Assembly: GCF_027922265.1 (NCBI RefSeq)
Contig: NZ_BSFI01000008.1
Location: 62,001 to 126,000 of the forward strand
DNA: 64,000 nucleotides
Source of the DNA: Hansschlegelia plantiphila
Lineage (GTDB): Bacteria; Pseudomonadota; Alphaproteobacteria; Rhizobiales; Methylopilaceae
Direction of reading: 5' to 3'
Numbering within the stretch: the stretch's first letter is position 1; each line of letters begins with the position of its first letter. The position numbers and the translations under genes are program-made. The notes under the pieces were generated by a model that saw nothing but the letters and a program-made list of their open reading frames with translations, did no database searches and was not told the origin of the DNA. Below, in pieces: positions 51,962 to 60,635 of the stretch.

Positions 51962-52938
51962 TGCGTCTGAGCGTGGTGTCGGGACTGCTCGCCGCAGCGT
52001 TTGCGCTCGTCGGCGCTCTTGCGGTCGTCCCCGCGGTGGAGGCCCGTCGGCTCGAGCGGGACGCGGCGGCCCCGAGCGAGGAAAGCCGCTACGTCGCGGT
52101 CCGCGGCGGCCGGCTGCACGTCGTGATCCTCGAGCCGCCGGCCGGCGGGAGTTCGGGCAAGACGCTGCTGCTTCTGCACGGCGCAAGCGGCAATCTCCGG
52201 GATCTCCAGGAATCGATCGGCAGGCGGCTCAGCCAGCGTCACCGGGTGGTGCTGATCGACCGGCCCGGCCACGGCTTCAGCGACCGTCTCGGCGGCCGCG
52301 AGATGGCCTCCCCGGCCCTCCAGGGCAACGCGATCGCGGAAGCGCTCGACGCGCTCGGCATCGGCCGCGTCGTGGTGGTCGGCCATTCCTGGTCGGGATC
52401 GCTTGCGACCAACCTCGCGCTCGACCACCCGGCCCATGTCTCCGGTCTCGTGCTGCTGTCGCCTGCGACCCATCCGTGGATCGGCGGCGACGCGTGGTAC
52501 AACACGGCGGCCGCCGCGCCCGTCCTCGGGCAGGTCTTCGTCGCGGCCGTCGCCGGCCCGGTGGGTTACCTGACCTTCGACACGGCGCTGGAGTCGGTGT
52601 TCAGGCCCCATCAGCCGCCGCCGGATTACGTGCGGCGGACCAATGCGAGGCTCCTGCTGCGGCCGGCCGAATTCCAGGCGAACGCGCAGGATCTGACCGA
52701 CCTGAAGCCGTTCCTCGCCCGCCAGTCGCAACGCTACGGCGCCATCCGCGTGCCGACGACGATCATCACGGCCGACAAGGACACGATCGTCTCGCCGGAC
52801 GTCCACGCGCGTCCGATCCACCGTCAGATCCGCGGCTCGAAGCTCGTGGTGATCAAAGACGGCGGCCATATGACCCACTGGACCGCGACCGACCGCGTGA
52901 TCCGCGAGATCGACGCCGTGGCGGCGAAGGCGAGGTAG
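51961..52938 (+). CDS. membrane-anchored alpha/beta hydrolase
   Basis: A 325-residue protein. An N-terminal hydrophobic segment (about residues 8-27) anchors or exports it. LLLLHGASGN near residue 63 is the oxyanion region, GHSWSGS near 141 holds the nucleophile serine, ADKDTIVSP near 268 the aspartate and GGHMTHW near 302 the histidine, so the triad is complete. It would hydrolyse an ester, lactone or halogenated compound. It overlaps the TPR gene by one base. Confidence 0.87.
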   Translation: MRLSVVSGLLAAAFALVGALAVVPAVEARRLERDAAAPSEESRYVAVRGGRLHVVILEPPAGGSSGKTLLLLHGASGNLRDLQESIGRRLSQRHRVVLIDRPGHGFSDRLGGREMASPALQGNAIAEALDALGIGRVVVVGHSWSGSLATNLALDHPAHVSGLVLLSPATHPWIGGDAWYNTAAAAPVLGQVFVAAVAGPVGYLTFDTALESVFRPHQPPPDYVRRTNARLLLRPAEFQANAQDLTDLKPFLARQSQRYGAIRVPTTIITADKDTIVSPDVHARPIHRQIRGSKLVVIKDGGHMTHWTATDRVIREIDAVAAKAR

Positions 52939-52944
52939 GGCGCG

Positions 52945-53568
52945 TTACGCGTGTCCGGCTTCGCCGGACAGCTTGCCGAGGTCGATGCCGATCTTCGCGA
53001 GCGCGCGCTCGTACTTCGTGTCGGCCTCGTCGCCGAAAACCAGCGCCCTGTCCGCCGGACAGTTGAGCCAGCCATTCGCCTGGATCTCGGTCTCGAGCTG
53101 CCCCGGCGCCCAGCCGGCGTAGCCAAGCGCGAGCAGGGCTTTCTCCGGGCCGTCGCCGCGGGCGATCGCCTTCAGGATGTCGAGCGTCGCGGTGAGGCAG
53201 ATGCCGTCGTCGATCGGCAGCGTCGAATCCTCGATCGTGAAGTCCGCGGAATGCAGCACGAAGCCGCGTCCCGACTCGACCGGCCCCCCGCGCAGGATCT
53301 GGATGTCGTTCGCCCGGTCCGGCAGGCGGATCTCCTCGCCCGCGCTGATCACGTCGAGCTGCACGAGCAGGTCGGGAAAGCTGATATGCGGCGCGGGCTT
53401 GTTGACCACGATGCCCATCGCGCCCTCGGAGGAGTGCGCGCAGACGTAGATCACGGTGCGGGCGAACCTGTCGTCGGCGAGCGTCGGCATCGCGACCAGC
53501 ACCTGGCCGTCGAGATACCCCGATCGATCTTTGCGGTTCGCTTTGTATTGTCGGAGCATCTGCGGCAT
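52945..53568 (-). CDS. YqgE/AlgH family protein
   Basis: A 207-residue protein of the DUF179 family. [38 protein letters not shown] (spread over about residues 20-57) and the closing [20 protein letters not shown] near 150 are the family hallmarks. The fold is known but the function is not; in Pseudomonas it is linked to gene regulation. The ATG at 53568 was preferred to the TTG at 53592. It is convergent with the alpha/beta hydrolase with a 6-bp gap. Confidence 0.93.
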   Translation of the reverse strand: MPQMLRQYKANRKDRSGYLDGQVLVAMPTLADDRFARTVIYVCAHSSEGAMGIVVNKPAPHISFPDLLVQLDVISAGEEIRLPDRANDIQILRGGPVESGRGFVLHSADFTIEDSTLPIDDGICLTATLDILKAIARGDGPEKALLALGYAGWAPGQLETEIQANGWLNCPADRALVFGDEADTKYERALAKIGIDLGKLSGEAGHA

Positions 53569-53704
53569 CCGCTTCAGATTAGCGCTCTCCAAGGCTTTTG
53601 AAAGACGCGTCCCGCGCCGCCGCCCGCGACCGGGCGCCGCTAGGCCCCCTCGTCACGACACCGTGCGGTTGTGCCGGGAGACGAAACCCTATGTTGTGCG
53701 CCTG

Positions 53705-54547
53705 ATGTTCAGACCGACCGTCGCCGTCATCGCCGTCCTCGCCTTCGCCTCCGGCGCGCGCGCCGAACCGACGTCGCCCTGGATCGGCGACCTCGGCGGC
53801 AGGCTCCGGCTGGTCGACGCCGGCGCGGGGCCGGCCGACGGCGAGCGTCTCGCCGCGATCGCGATCGAGCTTCAGCCCGGCTGGAAGACCTATTGGCGTC
53901 AGCCCGGCGCGACCGGCGTTCCTCCCCGGTTCGACTTCTCCGGCTCCGACAATGTCGCCTCCGTAAAACTCGCCTTCCCGACGCCGGAGCGGGCGGAGGA
54001 CGAGGAGGGCGTCACGAACGTCTATCACCGGGCCGTCACGCTGCCGGTCATGGTGCGGCCGCGCGCTCCGGATCAGCCGGTGACGCTGCGCCTCGTCGCC
54101 GACTACGGCGTCTGCGAGAAGATCTGCGCGCCGGTCCACGCCGAAACGGAACTGACGCTCGGCGCCGGCGGCGGCTCGCCCGGGCCTGCGACCGACGACG
54201 CGCGGGCGTCGCTCGCGCTTGCGCCGAAAGCCGCCCCGCTCGGCGCGAAGGGGCCGCTCGCCATTTCCTCCGTCACGCGCGCGGCCGGCGAGACGGGCGC
54301 TGCGGTCGACGTCGCGGTCGCCGTTCCCGACGGCGCGAAGACGCCGGACCTTTTCGCAGAGACCGGCGACGGCGAATACGCGCCGTCCCCAAAGCTTCTG
54401 CACGCGCCGAAGGACGGCGAGGCGACGTTCCGCATCGTCTTCGACGAGCCCGACCCGCCGGCGAGCGGCCTCCGCCTGACGCTCGCCTCCGGCCGTGACG
54501 CCGTGGAGACCGTCGTGCCCCTCGACGGCATGGCGCCGACGCCTTAA
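53705..54547 (+). CDS. exported DsbD N-terminal-domain-like protein (thiol:disulfide)
   Basis: A 280-residue periplasmic protein with a signal (residues 1-20, cut after ARA). The mature part opens with a WIGDLGGRLRL segment and has GWKTYWRQPGATGVPPRFDFSGSDN near residue 60, and a redox pair VCEKICAPVHAETEL near 139 in the DsbD-N type order. It probably carries electrons to or from a disulfide relay, or helps cytochrome c assembly. The longer frame from 53456 overlaps the convergent yqgE gene and lacks a signal. Stand-alone. Confidence 0.8.
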   Translation: MFRPTVAVIAVLAFASGARAEPTSPWIGDLGGRLRLVDAGAGPADGERLAAIAIELQPGWKTYWRQPGATGVPPRFDFSGSDNVASVKLAFPTPERAEDEEGVTNVYHRAVTLPVMVRPRAPDQPVTLRLVADYGVCEKICAPVHAETELTLGAGGGSPGPATDDARASLALAPKAAPLGAKGPLAISSVTRAAGETGAAVDVAVAVPDGAKTPDLFAETGDGEYAPSPKLLHAPKDGEATFRIVFDEPDPPASGLRLTLASGRDAVETVVPLDGMAPTP

Positions 54548-54595
54548 GTCTCGCCTCGGACGTCACGCGGCCCGCGCCGCCTTGTGGAGATGGCC

Positions 54596-55081
54596 ATGAC
54601 GATCGAAGTCGGCGCCCGCCTGCCCAACACGACTTTCCGCCGCCTCGGCCCCACGGGTCCCGAAACGGTGATGGCCGACGAAATCTTCGGCGGCAAGAAG
54701 GCGGTTCTGTTCGCCGTTCCCGGCGCGTTCACGCCGACCTGCAGCAAGAACCACCTGCCGGGCTACCTCAACCATCTCGACGACCTCGCCGCCAAGGGCG
54801 TCGAGGTGATCGCGGTCACCGCGGTCAACGACGTGTTCGTGATGGACGCCTGGGCGAAGGCCACCGGCGGCGCCGGCAAGATCGAGTTCCTGTCGGACGG
54901 CAACGCCGATTTCGCCAAGGCGATCGGCCTCGACCTCGACGCCTCCGGCGGCGGCCTCGGCGTGCGCTCGAAGCGCTACGCCATGGTGCTCGACGACATG
55001 AAGGTGTCCTACCTCGCGGTCGAGGACTCGCCGGGCAAGGCCGACCAGTCCAGCGCCGAGAAGACGCTCGAGTCGCTCTGA
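54596..55081 (+). CDS. peroxiredoxin (Prx5/AhpC-TSA type)
   Basis: A 161-residue thiol peroxidase. The peroxidatic cysteine lies in the motif PGAFTPTCSKNHLPGY near residue 44 and a catalytic arginine lies in GVRSKRYAMVLDD near 125. The length and the PGAFTPTCS pattern mark the Prx5 class, which reduces peroxides with glutaredoxin or thioredoxin. Of three in-frame starts the ATG at 54596 is used because GGAG lies before it. A family A repeat follows. Confidence 0.93.
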   Translation: MTIEVGARLPNTTFRRLGPTGPETVMADEIFGGKKAVLFAVPGAFTPTCSKNHLPGYLNHLDDLAAKGVEVIAVTAVNDVFVMDAWAKATGGAGKIEFLSDGNADFAKAIGLDLDASGGGLGVRSKRYAMVLDDMKVSYLAVEDSPGKADQSSAEKTLESL

Positions 55082-55129
55082 GCTAGCGCCGCTTCCGACG
55101 CTTTTACGTATTCAGAGGCTTCATCGCCG

Positions 55130-55229
55130 CCGTCGTCCCGGCCGAAGCGCCGGGACCCAGACGCACGAACGATGCAAGGCTGAACTCAGGTCGCGCGTCT
55201 GGATTCCGGCGCTTCGGCCGGAATGACGG
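55130..55229. repeat. palindromic intergenic repeat, family A copy 3
   Basis: Outer ends CCGTCGTCCCGGCCG and CGGCCGGAATGACGG are near-complementary; inner halves ACCCAGACGC and GCGTCTGGAT match copies 1 and 2. It lies between the peroxiredoxin and the radical SAM operon. Confidence 0.82.
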
Positions 55230-55321
55230 TGGGGGAGATCGCTCCATCCCTGAACAAATCCGCGCGCCGTCATCACCCTGATCCAGTTTGCGTCCCCCGC
55301 CGTACTTCTCTAGCTACGAAG

Positions 55322-55336
55322 GAACATAGCAGGAAC
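55322..55336 (+). promoter_or_regulatory. LexA (SOS) box of the radical SAM-UDG operon
   Basis: GAAC-ATAGCAG-GAAC: an exact GAAC-N7-GAAC direct repeat, the form known for alphaproteobacterial LexA. It ends 10 nt before the TTG start and contains the AGGAAC ribosome-binding stretch, so bound LexA would block initiation directly. Confidence 0.78.
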
Positions 55337-55346
55337 GTAACCGCCC

Positions 55347-56576
55347 TTGGACATCGCCCGAAAACTCGCAATCCTCGCCGACGCCGCGAAATACGACGCG
55401 TCCTGCGCATCGAGCGGGACGGACAAGCGCAATTCCAGGGGCGCGAAAGGCGGCCCGGCGCGGGGACTCGGCTCGACCGAAGGCGCCGGCATCTGCCACT
55501 CCTACGCCCCCGACGGCCGCTGCATCTCTCTGCTGAAGATCCTGCTGACCAACGCCTGCGCCTTCGACTGCCTCTATTGCGTCAACCGGGCGACCAGCAA
55601 CGTCGCGCGCGCCCGCTTCACCGTCGAGGAGGTCGTGACGCTGACGCTGGACTTCTACCGGCGGAACTACATCGAGGGCCTGTTCCTCTCATCCGGCGTC
55701 ATCCGCAGCGCGGACTACACGATGGAGCAGGTGGTGCGGGTGGCGAAGAGCCTGCGCGTCGAGCACGGCTTCAAGGGCTACATCCACCTCAAGACCATTC
55801 CGGACGCCTCGCCCGAGCTGATCGCCGAGGCCGGCCTTTACGCCGACCGGCTGTCGATCAATGTCGAGCTGCCAAACGAGGCGAGCCTGCGGCGGCTGGC
55901 GCCGGAGAAGGACATCCAGGCGGTCAAGCGCACGATGGCGGGCCTGCGCGGCCGGATCGAAGAGGCCAAGGCCGAGCGCCGGGCGCCGCGCTTCGCGCCG
56001 GCGGGCCAGAGCACGCAGATGATCATCGGCGCCGACGCCTCCGACGACCGCGCGATCCTGACGACCTCGGCCAACCTCTACGGCTCCTACAATCTGAAGC
56101 GGGTCTACTACTCAGCCTTCAGCCCGATCCCGGACGCGAGCGCCAAGCTGCCGCTCAGCGCGCCGCCGCTGGTGCGCGAGCACCGGCTCTATCAGGCGGA
56201 CTGGCTGATGCGGTTCTACGGCTTCTCGGTCGCGGAGATCGCCGAGGACGGCGGCATGCTCGACCTGCGGATCGACCCCAAGCTCGCCTGGGCGCTGCGC
56301 CACCGCGAGCGTTTTCCGCTGGACATCAAGACCGCGTCCCGCGAAGCGCTGCTGCGCGTGCCCGGCCTCGGCAAGACCACGGTCGAGCGCATCCTCTCGA
56401 CCCGCCGGTTCCGCGCGATCCGCGCCGACGATCTTGCGCGGCTCAGGGTTCCGCTCGGCAAGGTGCTGCCCTTCCTGAAGCTCGCCGACCACACTCCCTC
56501 GATCGCCGCGCTCGATTCCGAGCGGCTGCTGGATCGCATCGCGCCACAGCCGCGGCAGATGGCGTTCGCGCTGTGA
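55347..56576 (+). CDS. radical SAM protein, putative DNA modification/repair (UDG-linked)
   Basis: A 409-residue protein of the radical SAM family found beside uracil-DNA glycosylase-like genes. The 4Fe-4S motif is CAFDCLYC near residue 71, with RATSNVARARF after it, and the C-terminus carries a helix-hairpin-helix (LLRVPGLGKTTVERIL near 331) of the DNA-binding type. The TTG start is placed right after the AGGAAC stretch of the LexA box. It overlaps the glycosylase-like gene (GTGA). It probably uses a 5'-deoxyadenosyl radical on DNA; the lesion is unknown. Confidence 0.9.
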   Translation: MDIARKLAILADAAKYDASCASSGTDKRNSRGAKGGPARGLGSTEGAGICHSYAPDGRCISLLKILLTNACAFDCLYCVNRATSNVARARFTVEEVVTLTLDFYRRNYIEGLFLSSGVIRSADYTMEQVVRVAKSLRVEHGFKGYIHLKTIPDASPELIAEAGLYADRLSINVELPNEASLRRLAPEKDIQAVKRTMAGLRGRIEEAKAERRAPRFAPAGQSTQMIIGADASDDRAILTTSANLYGSYNLKRVYYSAFSPIPDASAKLPLSAPPLVREHRLYQADWLMRFYGFSVAEIAEDGGMLDLRIDPKLAWALRHRERFPLDIKTASREALLRVPGLGKTTVERILSTRRFRAIRADDLARLRVPLGKVLPFLKLADHTPSIAALDSERLLDRIAPQPRQMAFAL

Positions 56577-58006
56577 TCAGGAGGGTGCGGCTCGATGGAC
56601 CGGCCGACGTCGCCGGCTGGCGGACGGCGGCCCGCGCGCTGCTGGCGGCGAAGGTTCCGCCGGCCTCGATCTCCTGGGCGACGGACGACGAAGCCGGCGA
56701 CCTGTTCGTCGAGCAGGACCATGACCTTGCCGGCGGCGGGACGGCGCCCTCGTCGGTCCCCCGGGCGTTCCTTGAACTCGCCGACGCCGGCCTGCTGCAC
56801 AGCGATCCCGGCCGCTTCGCCCTGTTCTACCGCCTGCTGGTCCGCGTCTCCGCAGACCGCGGCGTGATGGAGGACGCCGCCGACCCCGACCTCGTGCGCG
56901 CCCGCGACCTCGCGAAAGCGGTCCGCCGCGACAAGCACAAGATGACCGCCTTCGTGCGCTTCCGGGAGGTCGCGACCGAGGCGGGCGGCCATTTCGTCGC
57001 CTGGTTCGAGCCCGAGCACCACATCGTCGAGGCGACCGCCCCGTTCTTCGTGCGCCGCTTCGCCGCCATGCGCTGGTCGATCCTGACGCCGGAGCGCTCG
57101 GCGCATTGGGACGGACGCGACCTCACATTTGCGCCCGGCGCCGAGAGGGCCGACGCCCCGGACGGCGACGCGCTCGAGGCGGTTTGGCGGACCTATTACG
57201 CCAGCATCTTCAACCCCGCGCGGCTGAAGGTCGACGCCATGCGCGCCGAGATGCCGAAGAAGTACTGGCGCAACCTTCCGGAGGCTTCGCTCATTCGTCC
57301 CCTGATCGCCTCGGCTGCGCGGCAGACCGCAGCGATGGTGGCCGCGCCCGCGACCGAGCCGAAGAAAGGACACCGCCTGGTGGAGCAGCCCGATCTTCTA
57401 CAGCCCTCCGACCGTTCGACGATCGAGACGCTGCGCGCGGACGTCGACGGCTGCCGCAACTGCCCGCTCTGGGCGGACGCGACGCAGGCCGTGTTCGGCG
57501 AGGGGCCGGACGACGCAGGCGTCATGGTGGTGGGCGAGCAGCCCGGCGACAAGGAGGACCTGAAGGGCCGCCCATTCGTTGGCCCCGCCGGCGCGCTGTT
57601 CGACCGCGCGGCGGAAGAGGCCGGGCTCGAACGCGACAAGGTCTACGTCACCAATGCGGTCAAGCATTTCAAGTTCGAGCCGCGCGGCAAGTTCCGGCTG
57701 CACAAGACGCCCGGTCCGACCGAGATCGCGGCCTGCAGGCCCTGGCTCGAGCGCGAGATGACGGCGGTGAGCCCGCGCCTCGTGGTCGCGATGGGCGCGA
57801 CGGCGGCCCGCGCCGTGATGGGCAAAGCGGTCAAGATCGGCGAGACCCGCGGGACCATCCTGAAGCGCGACGGCGAGCCGGACGTGCTGGTGACGGTCCA
57901 TCCGTCCTATCTGCTGCGCGTGCCGGACGAGGCGCGCAAGGCCGAGGAATACGCCCGTTTCGTCGAGGATCTGAAGCTGGCCGCGCCGTTCCTGAAGGCG
58001 GCGTGA
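56573..58006 (+). CDS. UdgX-type uracil-DNA glycosylase with N-terminal extension
   Basis: A 477-residue protein. The first 250 residues form a domain with no recognised catalytic motif (conserved TAFVRFRE and the RPLIAS end), as in the UDG family that accompanies the radical SAM protein. The C-terminal part (about 280-475) is a UDG: GEGPDDAGVMVVGEQPGDKED near 305, PFVGPAGALFDRA near 328, and VHPSYLLR near 440. The UdgX loop reads KHFKFEPRGKFRLHKTPG, with the histidine that crosslinks to DNA. It is coupled to the radical SAM gene and the pair is under a LexA box. Confidence 0.9.
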   Translation: MIRRVRLDGPADVAGWRTAARALLAAKVPPASISWATDDEAGDLFVEQDHDLAGGGTAPSSVPRAFLELADAGLLHSDPGRFALFYRLLVRVSADRGVMEDAADPDLVRARDLAKAVRRDKHKMTAFVRFREVATEAGGHFVAWFEPEHHIVEATAPFFVRRFAAMRWSILTPERSAHWDGRDLTFAPGAERADAPDGDALEAVWRTYYASIFNPARLKVDAMRAEMPKKYWRNLPEASLIRPLIASAARQTAAMVAAPATEPKKGHRLVEQPDLLQPSDRSTIETLRADVDGCRNCPLWADATQAVFGEGPDDAGVMVVGEQPGDKEDLKGRPFVGPAGALFDRAAEEAGLERDKVYVTNAVKHFKFEPRGKFRLHKTPGPTEIAACRPWLEREMTAVSPRLVVAMGATAARAVMGKAVKIGETRGTILKRDGEPDVLVTVHPSYLLRVPDEARKAEEYARFVEDLKLAAPFLKAA

Positions 58007-58020
58007 GCCGCCCCATCGCC

Positions 58021-58046
58021 CTCATGCCCGCCTTCGCGGGCATGAG
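58021..58046. terminator. single hairpin between convergent UDG and iron-transport genes
   Basis: CTCATGCCCGC and GCGGGCATGAG form a perfect 11-bp stem with a 4-nt loop, resembling one half of the family B repeat. It separates two convergent stops (58006 and 58051). No T-run is present, so it may stop transcription only partly. Confidence 0.55.
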
Positions 58047-58050
58047 GGTT

Positions 58051-59079
58051 TCAGCCCCGCGGCAGGAACGCCACGCAGGAGCCCGAGATTTCCAGATGCA
58101 CCACGCCCGAGGCGTCGGCCTCGAAGGCGGCGGGGGCGCGCACCGGCAGGCGGACATCGCCGACGGCGACGTTGAGCACGCAGTGGTCGCCGCGGAAGCT
58201 GCGGTCGATCACCGTCGCGGCGCATCCGCGGAGAGCGCCGACCACGATCTGCTCCGGACGCAGGCAGACGTTCGCGCGACCGTTGACGCCGGCCGCGACC
58301 GCGCCGAGCGGCATGGCGCCGATCACGGTCTCCGCGAAGCCGTCGCGGATCACCGCGTCGAGAAACACGGCCGCCCCCGTGATCCGCGCGACCTCGGGGC
58401 TCGCAGGCGTCGCATAGACCGCAAGCGGGTTTCCCTGCTGCGCGATCAGTCCTTCATGCATCACCGCGACGAGGTCGGCGCTCGCGAAGGCCTCCTCCGG
58501 GTCGTGGGTGACGAGGATGGCGGAGGCGCCGGTCCGCCGGAGCGTGGCGACCACCTCCGTCGAGATCGCGCGGCGGAGGTCGAGGTCGAGGCCGTTGAAC
58601 GGTTCGTCGAGCACCACGACGCCCGGCCGCGGCGCGAGCGCGCGGGCGAGCGCAACGCGCTGCTGCTGGCCGCCGGAGAGTTCGTGCGGGTAGCGCCCCG
58701 CGAGTTCCGAGACGCCGACGAGGCCGAGCGTCTCGTCGATGCGCGCCTTCGTGCGCTCGCGCCGCGCCAGCCCGAATCCGACATTGCCGGCGACGGTGAG
58801 ATGCGGGAACAGCGCGCCTTCCTGCGGCACGTAGCCGATGCGCCGCTTTTCCGGCGGCAGGTGCGCGCCGGGGCCGGCCACCACGCGGCCGTCGATCGCG
58901 ATCTCGCCGCCGTCGAGCCGGTCGAAGCCCGCGATCAGCCTGAGCAGCGTGGTCTTGCCGCAGCCGGAAGGCCCGAGCAGCGCCGCGATCTCGCCGCCGG
59001 CCACCTTCAGATCGACGCCGCGCAGCACGGCGTTCCCGCCATGGGCCTTTCGCACGTCGCGGGCGCTGATGCTGGTCAT
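58051..59079 (-). CDS. ferric-iron ABC transporter ATP-binding protein
   Basis: A 342-residue ATPase of the FbpC/AfuC group. Walker A GPSGCGKTT near residue 35, signature LSGGQQQR near 133, Walker B VVVLDEPFNGLD near 153 and the switch histidine in THDPEEA near 192. A C-terminal TOBE-type domain (about 240-342) is rich in Arg/Val strands. Its start overlaps the permease stop. It powers uptake of Fe3+ (or similar oxyanion) brought by the Tat-exported binding protein. Confidence 0.87.
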   Translation of the reverse strand: MTSISARDVRKAHGGNAVLRGVDLKVAGGEIAALLGPSGCGKTTLLRLIAGFDRLDGGEIAIDGRVVAGPGAHLPPEKRRIGYVPQEGALFPHLTVAGNVGFGLARRERTKARIDETLGLVGVSELAGRYPHELSGGQQQRVALARALAPRPGVVVLDEPFNGLDLDLRRAISTEVVATLRRTGASAILVTHDPEEAFASADLVAVMHEGLIAQQGNPLAVYATPASPEVARITGAAVFLDAVIRDGFAETVIGAMPLGAVAAGVNGRANVCLRPEQIVVGALRGCAATVIDRSFRGDHCVLNVAVGDVRLPVRAPAAFEADASGVVHLEISGSCVAFLPRG

Positions 59080-60635
59080 CGGAGGTCGTTGAGCTCGAGG
59101 CTGCGGCGGGTGAACACATAGACGGGGATCGCGGAGACCGCGACCAGCAAGGCCGCGAACGGAGCCGCCGCCGCATAGCGCCCGTCATTCGCCTGGGACC
59201 AGACCTCCGTCGCAAGCGTGGAGACGCCGATCGGCGCCAGCATCAGCGTCGCCGTCAGCTCGCGGGCGAGCTCCAGCGTGATCAGCGCGAGGGCGCCCCC
59301 GACCCCCGGCAGCACGTTGGGCAGCGTGACGGCGGCGAAGGCCCCGAATGGTCCGCGCCCGAGGCTGCGCGCCACCTCCTCCAGCCGCGCCGGCGCCAGC
59401 TCCAGCGAGGCGCGCAGAGCGGACTGCGCAAGCGGCAGGAACAGCACGGCGTAGGCCGCGAACAGCAGGCCGGCGGTCTGATAGGCCGCGGGAAAGAAAC
59501 GGATCGAGAAGAACACGAGGGCGAGCGCCACCACGAGGCCGGGCAGGCCGTGCACGACGTATGGCAGCTTCTCGGCGAGCGCCGACAGCATGCCGCGATG
59601 GCGCGTCGCCGCGATCGCGAGCGGGCTCGCGAGCGCAGTCACCACGATCGCGCCGGGCACCGCCAGGCCGAGCGTGCCGACGACCGCCGGCCAGAGATCA
59701 TGGCTGGCGTGGCCGATCGACCGGCCCACCAGCAGCCAATAGGCCAGCATCGCGAGCGGCGCGCCGAGCGACAGCGCGGCGAGCGCAGCCATCGCGCCGA
59801 GAACCGGCGCCTTCGCCCGTCCGAGCCGCGCCGGCGGCGCGCGACGCCTGCCGCCCTTGCCGCTGCGGGCGAAGCGCATGTCCCTCCGAAGCCGCATTTC
59901 GCCGAGCGCGGCGGGAAGCGCCAGCGCCAGCAGCACCGCGGATTGGAGCGCCGCGGTCGCCCCATCGAATTCAAGCTCGTAGGAATCGAAGATCGCGGTG
60001 GTGAAGGTCTGCACCCGCAGCAACGAGAGCGCGCCGAACTCCGCGAACATGTGGGTCAGCACCAGCAGCGAGCCGGCCCCGAGCGCAGGCCACGCCTGCG
60101 GCAGCGTCGCGCTGAAGAACGCCGCCCACGGTCCGCGGCCGAGCGACCGCGAGACGTCCTCGAAGCCCGGATCCATGCCGCGAAGCGCCGCCGCCACCGG
60201 CAGGTAGACCAGCGGGTAGTGCGACAGAGCGAGGATCAGGATCGCGCCGCCCATGGTCTGGAACGCCGCGCCCATCGACGCCCAGGCGAAGCTCGCGACG
60301 AAGGCCGGAACCGCGAGCGGCAGCGCCGCGATCACCCGCCACCAGCGCAGGCCGGGCAGGTCCGAGCGCTCGACGCACCATGCGGTCGCGACGCCGATCA
60401 CGGCCGACAGAACGGTCACCGAGACCGCGAGCGTCACGGTGTTGACCAGCAGCTCCGCGGTGCGCGCGCGGAAAATCTCCTCGACTGCGACGGCGAGCCC
60501 GGCCGACCATGCTCTCGCTGCGACATAGGCGAGCGGCAGCGCGATCAGCAGCGTCGGCAGCGCGGCCGCGAGCAACAGCCAGAGCGGCGGCCCGGCGTCG
60601 CGTCGTCGCCCGCTGCTCGCGACCGCGAGGCTCAA
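59076..60635 (-). CDS. ferric-iron ABC transporter permease (fused two-unit)
   Basis: A 519-residue permease with about 12 membrane segments. Two EAA-type loops are visible (DVSRSLGRGPWAAFFSATLP in the first half, EVARSLGRGPFGAFAAVTLPN in the second), so the gene is an internal tandem of two permease halves, as in FbpB/AfuB. The TTG start at 60635 overlaps the binding-protein stop (TTGA). It carries Fe3+ across the inner membrane. Confidence 0.87.
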   Translation of the reverse strand: MSLAVASSGRRRDAGPPLWLLLAAALPTLLIALPLAYVAARAWSAGLAVAVEEIFRARTAELLVNTVTLAVSVTVLSAVIGVATAWCVERSDLPGLRWWRVIAALPLAVPAFVASFAWASMGAAFQTMGGAILILALSHYPLVYLPVAAALRGMDPGFEDVSRSLGRGPWAAFFSATLPQAWPALGAGSLLVLTHMFAEFGALSLLRVQTFTTAIFDSYELEFDGATAALQSAVLLALALPAALGEMRLRRDMRFARSGKGGRRRAPPARLGRAKAPVLGAMAALAALSLGAPLAMLAYWLLVGRSIGHASHDLWPAVVGTLGLAVPGAIVVTALASPLAIAATRHRGMLSALAEKLPYVVHGLPGLVVALALVFFSIRFFPAAYQTAGLLFAAYAVLFLPLAQSALRASLELAPARLEEVARSLGRGPFGAFAAVTLPNVLPGVGGALALITLELARELTATLMLAPIGVSTLATEVWSQANDGRYAAAAPFAALLVAVSAIPVYVFTRRSLELNDLR

